From the NCBI RefSeq assembly GCF_011745365.1, contig NW_024468909.1, positions 6,200,001 to 6,264,000 of the forward strand: 64,000 nt of DNA, given 5' to 3'. Shown here piece after piece: positions 47,764 through 59,637 of this stretch. The position numbers were made by a program, and so were the translations under genes. This DNA is from Cryphonectria parasitica EP155 (taxonomy: Eukaryota; Ascomycota; Sordariomycetes; Diaporthales; Cryphonectriaceae). Every line of letters begins with the position of its first letter. Position 1 is the first letter of the stretch. Under the pieces are notes generated by a model that saw nothing but the letters and a program-made list of their open reading frames with translations, searched no databases and was not told the DNA's origin.

Positions 47764-49562
47764 TCATGAGCCCTGGCTCATCCTCTCCAGGTGCTTCGCG
47801 TCGAGAGCGTCCTTGTAATTGTCCATGACGCTGCCTGCAACGCTTCCCTCAAAGGCATCGACCTTGGCAGTGGCAAACTTGCGCGCCGAGACACCCTGTT
47901 CAAAGAGCATGTCGAGCTCTGCAAAGGTGCGACCGGTGGGCTCGGGGACGCGGAAATAGGTGTAGATGATGCACAGGAAGCAAATACCGCCCTAAAAAGG
48001 ATTGTATGGTCAGCTGAGGTTAACAACAAAAAAAATAAAAATAAAAAATAAAGGCATATGAGCTTCATAATAAGACTTACCCAGAAAAAGCCAGCAAAGT
48101 TGCTCCAGTTCCATGCGGTTGGGTTCAGCATATAAGGGGTGAGGACGCTGCACACAATCCCGACAATAATGTACAGCACACGGCCCAGGACGACCGTCTT
48201 GATCTGCAGGCGGCGGGACGAGACCTCGGCGACCAGAGAGTAACACACGGTACCGACGGTGAGCTGGTAGCACAGGGCCCAGCCCAGCATGATGGAGCCG
48301 GTGGCGATGGAGGCCTGGTCCCTGTGGGCGTCGGGCACGAGACCCAGGAAGCCGAGGATGAAAAGCATGGTGCACAGGCCACACAGGCCGTACAGATACA
48401 AAGAGCGGCGGCCGATGCCCAGGGTCATGAGGAACCAGGCGCCAAAGACGCCGACCATGTTCATGCCGTACTGGCCGAGGGCGAAGCCGTACGCCGAGTT
48501 CTCGCCGAGGCCGGCCTGCTCGAGGAAGTAGGTTGAGTAGTTGGAGAAGGAGTTGCCCGAGAGGTTCTGGATGGCCCAGACCATGCACACGATCTCGGTG
48601 CGGCGCAGGTCGTGGCCCCTGAAGCAGTCGAGGTAGCTGGCGCCGCTCGTGGTCCGCTCCTCCATGGCGGTCGTGTGCACCATCATGGCAATGGTCTCGT
48701 CGGCGTCAAAGTCGGACTCGTCGTGCTTGCTGGTCAGGCGCAGGAGCGACCTCTTGGCATCCTCGGTGCGGCCCTTGCGGACCAGCCACCAGGGCGACTC
48801 GGGGGCAAAGAAGATGCCAATGGCGAGCGGTACAGGCCACATCCACTGCAGGGCGTACGGGATGCGGTAGGCCCACTGGTCGTCACGCTTGAGCATGCCC
48901 ATGATGACACCGATGCCAATCTCCTGCCCGAGGCCCCAGCAGAAGTTCACGTAGGTCGTCAGATAACCGCGCATGGACACAGGGCACACCTCGGAGGCGT
49001 AGGTGATGGTGAGGGTCTGGAAGACGCCCCAGGGGATGCCGCACAGGATCTCGGCCGCGAGAAGAGTCTGGACGTTCTGGGCAGTAAAGAACAGGGCGGT
49101 CCAACAGGCGACGAGGCCCAGGCAGCCGATGACGGTCCACCTGTAGCCGAAGCGTTCCGACACGAAGCCGTTGAGGAGCAGGCCGATCAGCTCACCGACG
49201 TTGGCGCCGTTGCTGAGGCCAGACTGCCATGCGGCCGAGATCTGATAGGTGCCGTCGGCGAGCTGGGTGCCGTACTTCTTGTTGAACTGGTCAAAGGCGT
49301 AGAAGTTGTTGATAAGGCACACGTCGTAACCCTCCATGACTATGCAGGTGGAGATCAGCATGCTCCAGAAGATGGCCTTGGGATACGTCTTGATGCCCTG
49401 CATCAGGGTCATCTTGTGCTCCTTGTCGGTAGCCGACTTGGCAAAGGCGAGGATCTTGTCATTCTTGGTGCCATGAGCGTCGGCATCGAGACCCCCCTTC
49501 TCCGTGTCCATGACAGGAGGGGACGCCTCGTAGACGGACAAATCGTCTGCAGCCTTGGACAT
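47764..49562 (-). CDS. MFS sugar transporter, alpha-glucoside permease-like
   Basis: This is a proton-coupled sugar importer of the plasma membrane. Exons 49562..48081 and 47991..47764 (intron 89 bp, GTAAGT...TTTAG, phase 0) give 569 aa. Signatures: GYD in helix 1 (78-80), SERFGYR (135-141), EILCGIPWG, PESPWWLVRKGR (254-265), a G-rich loop and the C-terminal VPEPTGRTFAELD rebuilt by the splice (GFFW|GGICFLCIIYTYFRVPEP). The cytosolic N-terminus and IVMEGYDVCLINNFYAFDQF resemble fungal maltose/alpha-glucoside permeases. The frame stays open 87 codons upstream to an ATG at 49823, but that extension is repeat-derived and MSKAADD fits the family start. It diverges from the Zn2Cys6 regulator across 1.9 kb, so co-regulation is possible. 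Substrate is inferred, not shown. Confidence 0.92.
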
Positions 49563-51445
49563 CTTGGCGTCTATCCAACCTCCAATGCCCGTGTTGGCAA
49601 TTTGTGTGTGTGTGTGAGCGTGTATAGTTGTGTGTGCTGATGGAGGCAGGGAGGCTGGTGGCGGTGGTGATGGTGCTGAAGATGTGCCCAGGCGGTGAGG
49701 CGTGAAAAGGGCGCTCTCTCTCCTGTGTCTCTCTCCTGGTCGCGTGTGGAAGAAAAAAAAAAGCGAGTAGCGCGAAGACGTCTCCCCTCTTTTTGCGGAC
49801 CTCGGGACGGCCACTAAAGACACATCAATAAACCCACGCCCAATTCTTTGTCTTCTTGCCTATCAAGTTGTTGTAGATTGAACCAACACAACAAGACAAG
49901 AAAAAGAAAAAAAGGATGAAGACATCGTGGGGACTAGAGACCTTATATCTTGATCACGAGGATCAATGAGGACCCAAACCAAGACACGGCATGGCATGGG
50001 CCCAGTCACTGCTTGGCCGTACTGCCTCGCCATATCTGAGGGTCCTGGTCTCTGGCCCTAAAAAGAGTTAGCGTGGTCTGGAGAGTGGGTCACTGTTTAT
50101 CGCGAGATACCAAGGATACCGCAACCAGCATATACTAAACAATGTACTTACTGTTATCGCCGTCTGCAATTGATAGCAGCCAGCTCAATCGACTCGAGTC
50201 CTCTAGAAACTCATAGATTCACTGGCCCACACAGAGAACAGCAGAGAACAGAGAGAGAGCCCACCTACAGCCCACCAATTTTCTGGTTCCCACCTGCAAA
50301 GATACGCTGGTATGGTGGAATAAAGATTGATCACGCAGCCCCATGACTAGACTCGTTGTGGCTCAGTACACAAGTGCAGACTGTAAGCTACTCATTAGCA
50401 GCATGGTGTTAGTAACATTGCCTGTGAACATATTGGGTGCGACGTCCGGGGTTGTGGGGTGGATAGACCAAAGTATGGGGTAATGAAGAGGGGGGAGGGG
50501 TGTCAAGTTACCACGCTGCCACGTACTAGGGCATAACAATATGCTTTACCACTAGAGACAGTAATTCATACTACCCAGAGCAAACAAGAGACTCGGCGCT
50601 GTGGTGGAGTAGACAGATGGGCGCTGCTTTTTGATAAAACATTAGCACTGACTCGCCCTGTCTGCTAATGCGGGGGAGTGGGGGAGAAGGATGGGTCGTT
50701 ATTGGCTGGGGGTGACGAATCCTGGGGAAAAAGAGGAAGGGGGGGAGGGGAAAAAGCAAAACTTAGACTCACCCTCTTGGTACCTTCCCACTTTCTGGCC
50801 GCCATTCCCCTTCCCCTCCTTTCAGCCACCCACCAACTTCTCCTCTTGTACTGATTTGAAACCAATCCCGGCTGACTGGGTGCCATTGACACCTCCCAAA
50901 ATGCTGCCCCTCGGCCCTACCTAGGTGATCCTTACCTCGAAAAGAAGAGAAACAAAGAAGTGAACCCGATCTCGTGGATTTTCACCTTCTTCAATACCCT
51001 GTTAATCCCCGGCTCGAGGATTACCAAGGCACTATTCCGACCTTCTTTCTTTCTTTTCTCTTGTTCACATATTGTTGTACACACAGTACGACGTTGGTTT
51101 TGATTGGGACCCTGGTTCTTGGTTGGTGGATCGTTCTACTGCCCAGGGCGATAATCGTTAGCAAAGCAAATCTCCGTTGCGCTGTCTCCAGGTGCTCGTC
51201 GAGATAACGACACAGAAAGGGGGGGGAAACAAAGCTCAGGGCACCATAGAGGATCCACATCTTGCTTCTCCTCTGGGACATGACGAACCGTTTTCCGAGG
51301 AATCCCGCCTCGGCTCCGTCCACCCTCGGCGCGACGCCCACACCTCGCCCAAGCCCTCCATCTCCGCCGGCTTCCACCGCCGGAGATTCAGACCAATTGT
51401 TGCAACCTGAAAGAGGGCCTCTTTTCGCCGATCACCTCCTTCTGT
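49563..51445. promoter_or_regulatory. Divergent promoter region, sugar transporter / Zn2Cys6 regulator
   Basis: These 1.9 kb lie between the two start codons. A GT-rich segment near 49600-49640 adjoins the transporter and G-rich runs occur near 50735-50752. No gene is supported. I could not assign specific regulator sites. Confidence 0.5.
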
Positions 51446-54261
51446 ATGCCATCGTCAATGTCCTCGCCCCGGCCTGAAGCTCAGATTGCCCAGATCGGCT
51501 GGTAAGAGATCTCTCCTCCAAACCTGTGGTTCCCCAGAACCTGCAGTGTCACCACCAGGGCACAGGCAAGGACTGATCAAAAAACTACCGCCCAACAGCC
51601 AGAGTTGCCGGGATCAGCATTTGAAGTGTGAGTGCTTTTGCTCTGTTCCCTTCCTCTCCTTACCCCAGATCTTCCCCCATTGTAGAAGGGGCATGGTGGT
51701 GTGGACGATGTCTCGGAAGAGAGGAATAGACTAGTTCGTGCGACTCTGGGGATGGTGCCGCCCGTCACACCTTCGTGGCCAGGCCCAGACTGGGACTGGC
51801 TCCACCCTCATAGCAACAGCACCAATGGATTACATTGTCTTTGTGCTGACGAGAAATTTTGGTTTGATCTCTAGGCGACCGGGTAACGCCCATCTGTGGA
51901 CGCTGTGTGGCCAACAACAAGGAGTGCATCCGAGGATACAAGTTTCGTATCAAGAATGGTATGGAGTCTTTAGACTCTTAGGAAAGGCTCAGTATCATCA
52001 CACTGACCACCGCCGCCGGCAGGACCCTTCCCCAAGAAGCAGAGATGGGCCCGCGTATCCAGGCGGCGTAAGTACAACTCCTGTACCTCGTGCTCGTCAT
52101 CAGGTATGAATGACGACAAAGACGCAAGGCTGACTCGTCCTCCCCAGTGAGATTTGTCGACGAGACCAGAACCGCTTCTGGTGACAATGAAGAACACCCC
52201 GCAGGTACCTTCCAAGATGACTGGCCAGATTCGTACTCGGAGGGTTCCGATACCCTTCATACGGCTGACACCACCACCATCACGACGGAGGCAGGCCCTG
52301 CCGCCCTTCATGTTCAGCCATACCCAACCCCGCCAGAGCTGGCTGCTGGCGGCCTGAGACCACACTCGCCCACCGACCGCTTCATACCGCATGACGACCA
52401 TGTGATCTCGCCAGCCAGGAATCTTCCGCCTTTTCGGAACCTGATGGTGTCTGATCTTGCCGTCCCGGCTGTTTTGCCCGTGGTGCCTCCTCTCGAGGTA
52501 GAGACAGAAGACCCGGCAGTGCAGGCGATGAGGTCCAGGATCTATCGTGATCAGGATGCCTGGCCGCTGGAAAGCCGCGAAGAGGCTATGCTCTTCCAAC
52601 ATTATATCCAGAAATTATCCATATGGGTAGGTTTGAATATTGTTACCCTCTTGAGGCTTGGGAGGTGAGAGGGTGTTGTTGTTGTTGTTGTTGTTGTTGT
52701 CGTCGTCGTTGTGAATGGGTTTCCTTTTGCTGATGACTGGAGTGATGCAGCTTGACGTGTGTGATCCGTGCCAGTCCTTCGAGACCGTGGTGCCGCCGCG
52801 AGCAGGACGGTGTAGGGTCCTCCTAAACGCGATTTTTGCCCTATCTGCAAAACATCTCGCTCATACATCCTCGTATGACCCATACGCCTCGGACCGTTAC
52901 CACCAGGAGTGCCTGAACGTTCTCATCCCCATCCTCAACCACGAGCACCACATCATGTCGGACGAGAACCTGTTCGCGGCGACGATTATCCTGCGGGTCT
53001 GGGAGGAAATGGAGGTCAAGGCCTCGGGTGTCGATGCACACAGCTACCTGCTGGGCATTCAAGCCTTTGTTCACCACGGCACCGGCGGCGACGGGAGCCG
53101 CTACCTTATGCCAGGCTCGCTGAGCGGCGCGGCGTTCTGGGTTGGCCTGCGGCAGGAGATTTACAGCGCTGTGATGAACCAGATGCCCGTGCGTATCAAC
53201 CTGGTGCACTCGCTGGTCGACCGCACCCTCGTCGCGACGGATGATTATGGCTGGTCCAACAGGGCGGTCGTGCACTGCGCCGACGTACTCAATTATTGCT
53301 TCAGCAACGGCTCACAGGGCAGTATGGGCCGGGCGGGCGGCGTCGACTGGTGGAACGAGCTGGACCAATATAACAGGCAGTGGACAGGAGGTCTCCCGTC
53401 CAGCTTCACGCCCATCTTCGAACGGGAACCAGACGCTGACAAGGACGAGGCCTTTCCGGAGGTTTGGTACCAAAGCGCCTGTCATGGTGAGTGAACCCAC
53501 AAAAACGCTCCACTCCCTTGGCTCGTGATGTTAAGACCTTCTGCAGCGATCGGGGTGCAGCACCACCTGCTGGCGGAGCTCTTCCTCGTGAGTTTTGACC
53601 CAAAGATTCCCCGAATGGGAGTGCAGAGGAAAGAAGCAGCCAAGCGAACAAGCGTAAGCATAGTCCCTTGCCCCCACCCTTCCACCCCCAGCTACCATCT
53701 AGTCAGACAAGACAGCTCAAGGGAAGGGGGGGGGGGGGGGGCAGAACTGCCCCCAACCCTGCCTGTCCTGTTGACATAATAGGCTTGGGCGACGGCTGAC
53801 ATGTGTGTGCTTACTTGTCCCTCGCTCAGGAGCGGATCAAGAACCTCGTCAGGAGGATGTGTGGCATAGGGTTGTGCAACCAATGGACGCCGCCGAGCAT
53901 GTTCACGGCCTGCATGGCCATTGCAGCATGTAAGTCTTCCTATAAGAGGGCATGCTATCAGCTACCTCTTCTCACTCCCCTTTCACAATGCCCGTAGTCA
54001 ACGATCGCACTCCTGCAAGAGGTAGAGACAACAAAGCAAGCATCTTGCTAGTTGTAAAGACCGAGATTTAGGAAGAAGAGAGAAAATGCTGACTCACACA
54101 AAACGCATCGTGCAGTCGGAGATCAGTTCCAGGACCGAAGGGACCAGGACGCCTGTCTCAAAATCCTCAAGGTGACAGAGAAGAACCACGCCCGGCCGAC
54201 CGAGGCTGTACAGAGACAGATGATGAAGTCATGGGACATGAGGGACGCGGTGTCGATCTAG
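51446..54261 (+). CDS. Zn2Cys6 transcription factor, ARCA-like, nine exons
   Basis: This is a nuclear fungal binuclear zinc-cluster regulator. I model exons 51446..51501, 51599..51627, 51875..51958, 52023..52067, 52148..52626, 52751..53486, 53547..53653, 53830..53929 and 54116..54261, totalling 593 aa with all phases consistent. The spliced N-terminus gives a perfect cluster: Cys19, 22, 29, 36, 39, 46 (CQSC-RDQHLK-C-DRVTPI-CGRC-VANNKE-C). KNGPFPKKQRWARVSRR is the basic linker, followed by RFVDETR. The large domain begins LDVCDPCQSFETVVPPRAGR and LLNAIFALSAKHLA, typical of ARCA-like proteins, and ends near SWDMRDAVSI. Codons for Cys19 and Cys29 are split by introns. The gene lies between a sugar transporter (divergent) and myo-inositol oxygenase (same strand), so it is a natural candidate regulator of them. 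Target genes are inference. Confidence 0.88.
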
Positions 54262-55597
54262 TGGCTGGGCATGTACATGGTAGAACTGATACCATGCAAT
54301 AACAGCAACGCACAGACGAATAAGACGGGACGGCCATCAGAGGTGTGTGTGTGTGTGTGCGTGTGCGACGCATGGGCTGGTGAGGAAAGCTTGCTCGCTT
54401 TGGTGTGCATGCGAACGGTCAAAGCGGTGCCAAAAACAGAATACCAGGGGGGCAAGCAGCACACAAGAAAAAAATCAAGCCCTTTGGAAACGGCCAGCTG
54501 ACGAGATTGGAGCTCTAGCCTCAGGCAAAAGCAAATCGAGAAAGAATTTTCCCATTCTCCTCTTGCGTCGTGTCTTTTCCCCCGCAAGGACAGGAAAGGA
54601 AAGAATGAGGACACAAAAACCTGCATGGTGGGTGGGAAGGTTGGAGAAGGTTGGAGTGGAGTCTTTCGGGGATTCTGACCTTTTTTTCTGTACACTACTG
54701 TACACTAGGGGATTAAATAGGCAATTCTCGACGGAGAGGCAGCTCCCTGCCGAGGCGCTAAGTCCCTAGGTACGATGCCTTGTGGCACTGACAAGGCTGG
54801 TTCTCAAAATGATTAAAATCGCCGAATATCACCTCAATCTGTCTACCAGGGGGGAGGGGCTGGTTGCAAGGGTCTTCCACAAACGATCTGTCGCAGATCC
54901 CAGATAACCTGGGGTAAACGTGAGATCTGGATTGAGAGGACATACACAGGCACATTGGTCAAGTACCTTGTTTTTTCCCCCCTTACATAGTACGTCAGTA
55001 TGAAAAGGAAACGAGGGGATTGGTGCGCCTTGTGGGACCCCCCCTCCCTTCCCCAGAAGTTTGGTGGATAATGATGATATCTCGACGAGCCGTTGGTCTT
55101 TACTACTGGACCCTAATGAAGTGGCGTAGCTTGGACCCAAAGTCTCCTCCTTCTTGGGTCTCTCTTGTCATCCTGGAGGGTAAACTTTGTCCTATACGAC
55201 AAGTCTCTTCTTTTTGCTCTACTGCCACTATTATCCTTGTCACCGGTCTGTAGGTAGGTTGTAGAGGAAAGTTTCTCCGTAATGCCAACACTATACATTC
55301 TCACAAGGGTAAGTGTATCCGGTATCAACATCTTGAGATATCTTAGTAAAAAGGGTGGGGAGGGGGGGGGGGGGAGAGAATATTTATAAACACGTTCTTT
55401 AGTTCGAACGTTCGGATGACAGTATGCTTTAATGAACTTTTTTTCTATCCTCAACAAACCCTCTTAAACCCATCCATTCATCATTTATCTTCCTCCTGTC
55501 CTCTTTCTATCTTGTATTCAAAACAAATTCATCTATTCCCAGAAACCTAACTATCATTCTTCCTTCCCTTTTTCCAAGAAACAAAGAGAATCTCATC
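54262..55597. other. Intergenic region upstream of myo-inositol oxygenase
   Basis: This spacer separates the regulator from the co-oriented oxygenase gene. A (TG)n-type stretch lies at about 54343-54362 and G-runs at about 55355-55374. A CT/CCTTT-rich leader precedes the oxygenase ATG. No gene is seen. Confidence 0.55.
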
Positions 55598-56655
55598 ATG
55601 GCCCCAGCAGCCACGACAGACTACGCCGTCAAGTCCGGGGCGGAGCTGGACTCCATCTCGGACAACATCGACGCCGTCAACGTGCTCAAGGACCAGGCGC
55701 GGCAGACGATGATTTCTGAGCTGGGCAACTACGACGAAGGGTCCCAGTTCGACACAGAGAAGGACAAGACAGGGTTCCGGCAGTACGAGGACGCCTGCGA
55801 CCGGGTCAAGAACTTCTACAAGGAGCAGCACGAGAAGCAGACGGTGGCGTACAACCTGGCGGCCCGCGCCCGTTTCAACTCGGCCTCGCGGCAGCGCGTC
55901 GAGATGACCATCTGGCAGGCCATGGAGAAGCTCGAGACGCTGGTGGACGAGAGCGACCCGGACACGGAGCTGGGCCAGATCGCCCACCTGCTGCAGAGCG
56001 CCGAGGCCATCCGCCGCGACGGCAAGCCGCGCTGGATGCAGCTGACGGGGCTGATCCACGACCTGGGCAAGCTCATGTACTTTTACGACAGCGCCGCCGA
56101 GGGCCAGTGGGCTGTCGTCGGCGACACCTTCCCTGTCGGCTGTGCCTTTGACGAGCGCATCATCCTGCCCTCCACCTTTGCCGGGAACCCGGACTACGGC
56201 CACCCTGTGTACAGCACCAAGTACGGCATCTACTCCCCCGGCTGCGGCCTCGACAACGTCATGCTCAGCTGGGGCCACGATGAGTACCTGTACCATGTCG
56301 TCAAGGACCAGAGCCGCCTGCCCGACGAGGCCCTCGCCATGATCCGCTACCACTCCTTCTACCCCTGGCACAAGGAGGGTGCCTACAGGGACCTCATGAG
56401 TGACAAGGACCACGAGATGCTCAAGGCTGTCAAGGCCTTCAACCCTTATGACCTGTACAGCAAGAGTGACGGTATTCCCAGTCTTGAGGAGCTGAAGGTG
56501 AGCTTGTCCCCGTCCCCGTCCCCCGACTCCCATCTCAACAACGTAGTCAGTACATAGATACGTTTGCTAATTTTGTGTGTCTTTGCAATGACAAATAGCC
56601 TTACTATCTGGAGCTCATTGACGAGTTCTTCCCTCAGAAGACGGTCAAGTGGTGA
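55598..56655 (+). CDS. Myo-inositol oxygenase
   Basis: This non-haem di-iron enzyme cleaves myo-inositol with O2 to D-glucuronate, the entry step of inositol catabolism. Exons 55598..56497 and 56599..56655 (101-bp intron, GTGAGC...ATAG, phase 0) give 318 aa, close to the family length of about 285-320. All di-iron ligands are identifiable: His130 (HLLQSAEAIRR), His154-Asp155 (GLIHDLGK), His227 (WGHDEYLY), His252 (RYHSFYPWH) and Asp285 (NPYDLYSK). The last exon supplies only the typical PYYLELIDEFFPQKTVKW end. The FNSASRQ and GDTFPVGCAFD segments also match. Exon 1 is GC-rich and low in rare codons, suggesting strong expression. It is bracketed by sugar transporters and a zinc-cluster regulator, supporting a polyol-catabolic locus. 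Confidence 0.97.
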
Positions 56656-57320
56656 GGACTCTCAGTTAGTCCCCCCCCCCCCCGGCAGGAATGGCTCGGC
56701 CGGTGCCGGAGCTGGAAAAAAAGACATGATAAAGAGCGTTTCATTTTTAATTTCGATGATTACTTTTCTTTTGTCATCTATACTGTGAGACAGCTTGCTT
56801 CTCCAGATATTTCTCACGTCACAATGAATGAAGAAGATAGAAGGACTACGTGCAAAGTCTGGTATGGGAGGTGAATTTGAAGTCTTTCTGGGATTTGAGG
56901 ACAAAGAGGTCTCATTCTATCTTTTGAATAATGATCATCTGCTTGTCTCTTTCTCTTATGGCTCATGTGTTATCATTTGGTAAGACGTGTCAACACTCCC
57001 AGTATCACAAGGTTCTGGTTCTACATGTAAGCATCAGGAATTTATCTGGAAGGGAACTCTTACATCTTTTGAATTTTCCCTGTCTCTCTCGACATGGTTG
57101 TAGGTTGTCTTGACCAGCGTGAATGGCTGCTATGCTCTTATTTTATTGGCATGTACAAAGGAATTGTCTGGCACAAAGACAGTACTCCCCGGACACAAGC
57201 CATCATTAATTCATCAGCCTCAACTCAAAGTCTTCAGTCTTGTCTCTCTCTTCAGCAATCCCCTACACCCTCACATCACACACAACACACCCAGCCCGCA
57301 ATCTTCCACCACGACCAAGC
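56656..57320. other. Convergent spacer, oxygenase / small Cys-His protein
   Basis: This is a 3' spacer with a 13-C run at about 56671-56683 just after the oxygenase stop. It is AT-rich beyond that, and no gene is seen. Confidence 0.55.
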
Positions 57321-57749
57321 TCATTCAAACAAAGCCAGAAGCGACTCCCGTCGCTCATCCAAACTCTCACGAACCTTCCGGTCCACCACCCCATGCTCTG
57401 CCCCAGGCATTTCCTGAGGCACCCTCCTGGGGATGACACCACCACAGTACTCCTCGGCAAAGTACTCCGCCATGGTCTCGAGCAAGACGCCGTGCCAATC
57501 CTTTAGGTGCTTCTGGTAGCGCGCCTCCGTGACGAAGCGGAAGCTGCACCTGCGGTTGGGATCGAAGGGCGTGCGGATGCCACGGGGGTCTTTGTGGAGA
57601 AGGGAACAGCCTGACCTCTGGATCTTGGGACAGAAAAAGGAACCGGCGCCTACACCCTCCAATACAGTCTCTGAAGAGGATATTTCTGCTGGACTGTGTG
57701 ACTGCAGTTTAGTGGCACTTTTGTCATCCTTTTGGTTCGAGGGAGACAT
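57321..57749 (-). CDS. Small hypothetical protein with Cys/His pattern
   Basis: This intronless 142-aa protein starts at ATG 57749. The first 35 residues are Ser/Lys-rich. A central stretch has CPKIQRSGC, DPNRRCSFRF and YQKHLKDWH, i.e. Cys...Cys...Cys...His...His spacing that could be a single degenerate zinc finger (C2H2-like). A charged helical C-terminus (RRVPQEMPGAEHG, DRKVRESLDERRESLL) follows. No paralogue is visible in the window. Codon content is normal for the neighbours and it is not overlapped by a better frame, but without homologues I cannot exclude a chance frame. It sits between myo-inositol oxygenase and the sugar-porter gene. A zinc-binding role is inference. Confidence 0.5.
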   Translation of the reverse strand: MSPSNQKDDKSATKLQSHSPAEISSSETVLEGVGAGSFFCPKIQRSGCSLLHKDPRGIRTPFDPNRRCSFRFVTEARYQKHLKDWHGVLLETMAEYFAEEYCGGVIPRRVPQEMPGAEHGVVDRKVRESLDERRESLLALFE

Positions 57750-58083
57750 GATTAGTGGCTGGTGGTTGTTGTATGGCGATGATGATGGCGGATTTGAGAG
57801 TACAGGAAGTCTGATATGATGTACTTCAATATCAATTGCGAGCAGAATTTATATTTCGTAGCTGTTACTTGTATATTTAAGGCCCTGTAAGGGCCTATAT
57901 CACAGGCTTCAAGCCCATTTACAAAACGAAAATCTATGGAAGCCTGCAAGACAACAATTCGATTGTTTACGTTTGGAGACTTAGAGTTCGAGGAACAAAG
58001 AAAGCAGCCTTGTGTTCCATGTCCAGCCTCACCATGCAAAACAGCTCATTTCCACAAGAACAACATCCTTGAGCTGCATGCCT
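57750..58083. other. Short spacer, 334 bp
   Basis: This is AT-rich DNA between two minus-strand genes. A CAACCACCA-like run lies near the start of the small protein. Nothing is recognised. Confidence 0.5.
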
Positions 58084-59603
58084 TTAAGCCTTTGTGTGTT
58101 CCACGGTCTCTGCGGTGGGTACTGCAGCCTTCTCGGCTAGACCCTCCTGCCTGCGCACCTCGGCCAGCGCCTCGTCCTGGATGGTGGTCTGGTAAGTCTT
58201 GAAGTCCCACGCCGAAACCCTGTTGGCGAAGAGCTCGTCAATTTCCTCGAGGGTGCGGCCCTTCAACTCTGGCATGAAGAAGAAGAAGAACAGCATGCAG
58301 AGGAAGTTGGAGCCTGCCCACAGGTAGCCATATCTCGAGCCCTAGTTTACCAAATTCTCATCATCAGCCAAGATGTCATTGTTCGTAGAAACGGCAGAAC
58401 TAAACAGCAAAACGAAATCAACTCACCCAGTTGAGGTCCGAAGGGTTGATAAAATACGGAGAACAGAAACCAGCCAGCCAGGCGAAAAAGTATCCCAGAC
58501 TAATAGCAGAGCCGACGGTCCACGAGCGCAGCCGCGTGCTCACCAGCTCCGTCGCGACAGGATAACTCGCGTCGCCCACAAAGGCGTTATACGTAAAGAC
58601 GTACAGCGCCATAAAAGCAATCAGGCTGTTATTCCCAGCGGTGCTCCCCACGGCATTCACAGTCCCAGCACCAATGGCGATGCCCAGCATCCACGCGCCC
58701 TGCAGCGCCGCCCCGATGGTCAGGATCATGCGCCGCCCCAGGACATGGCGCATCAGATAGATGCCAAAGTTGACGCCCACGAGCCCGAGGCAGGTGTTGA
58801 CGATGGCATAGTGAAAGGCCTGGGCGGTGCTGAGCCCGGCGATCTCGAGGAAGTACGTGCTGTAGCTGATGACGAACCAGGACCCGGAGCCGGACTGGCT
58901 CATGATGATGCCGTAGCAGAGCAGCGTGCGCCTTAATTCGGCCCCGCGGAACTGGTCCAGAGGGCCGACGGTGCGTGCCGACCTCTTCTCCTCCTCGATG
59001 CCGCGCACCATCTCGACCCACTCCAGCTCAAACTCCTCGGGCCGCAGAGAATCACCCCGCAGTCTCTCGAGGGCGCGCCGTCCTTCCTCCCTGCGGCCCC
59101 GGCTGACGAGGTACCGCGGCGACTCGGGAACAAAGAGAAGCCCTGCAGCGAGCACGACGGGCACGACAAAGAGGATGCCGACGGGGATCTGGTAGCTGGC
59201 CTTGTCGAGCCTGGCCTGGGTGGCGTTGCACACGACAGAGCCGATAATGCTGCCGATGTTGACCCACTCCGAGAACATGGCGACCATGACGGCGCGGAGG
59301 TGGGCGGGACTGGCCTCGGCTGTGTAGATGTTGGAAAAGGTGACCAGGAAGCCGTTGCCGATGCCCAGGACGAGCCGGCCCAGGTAGACGACGCCCTTGT
59401 TCGTGGTGCCGATCTGGATCGCACAGCCAGCCGCGGTGAGGAGGCAGGCCAGCCAGAGAGCGGTTCTGCGGCCGAAGAAGTGGGCAAAGACTCCTGCCGT
59501 CAGGGAGGAGAGGAAGGCCCCGAGGGTGAGGAGGGAGGTGATGAGTTGTTGAAAGGTTCCCTGGACCAGGAGTATGAGTTCGATGATACTCACGGCTAAG
59601 CGT

Positions 59604-59637
<34 letters not shown>

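Noticed and set aside
48612..49640. 342-codon plus-strand frame opposite the alpha-glucoside-type permease
   Set aside because: It is antisense to a clear MFS gene, Gly/Ala/His-rich, with no known motifs.
55547..56533. 328-codon minus-strand frame opposite myo-inositol oxygenase
   Set aside because: It is a mirror frame created by GC-rich third positions of the oxygenase gene; its Val/Leu/His-rich composition lacks family motifs.
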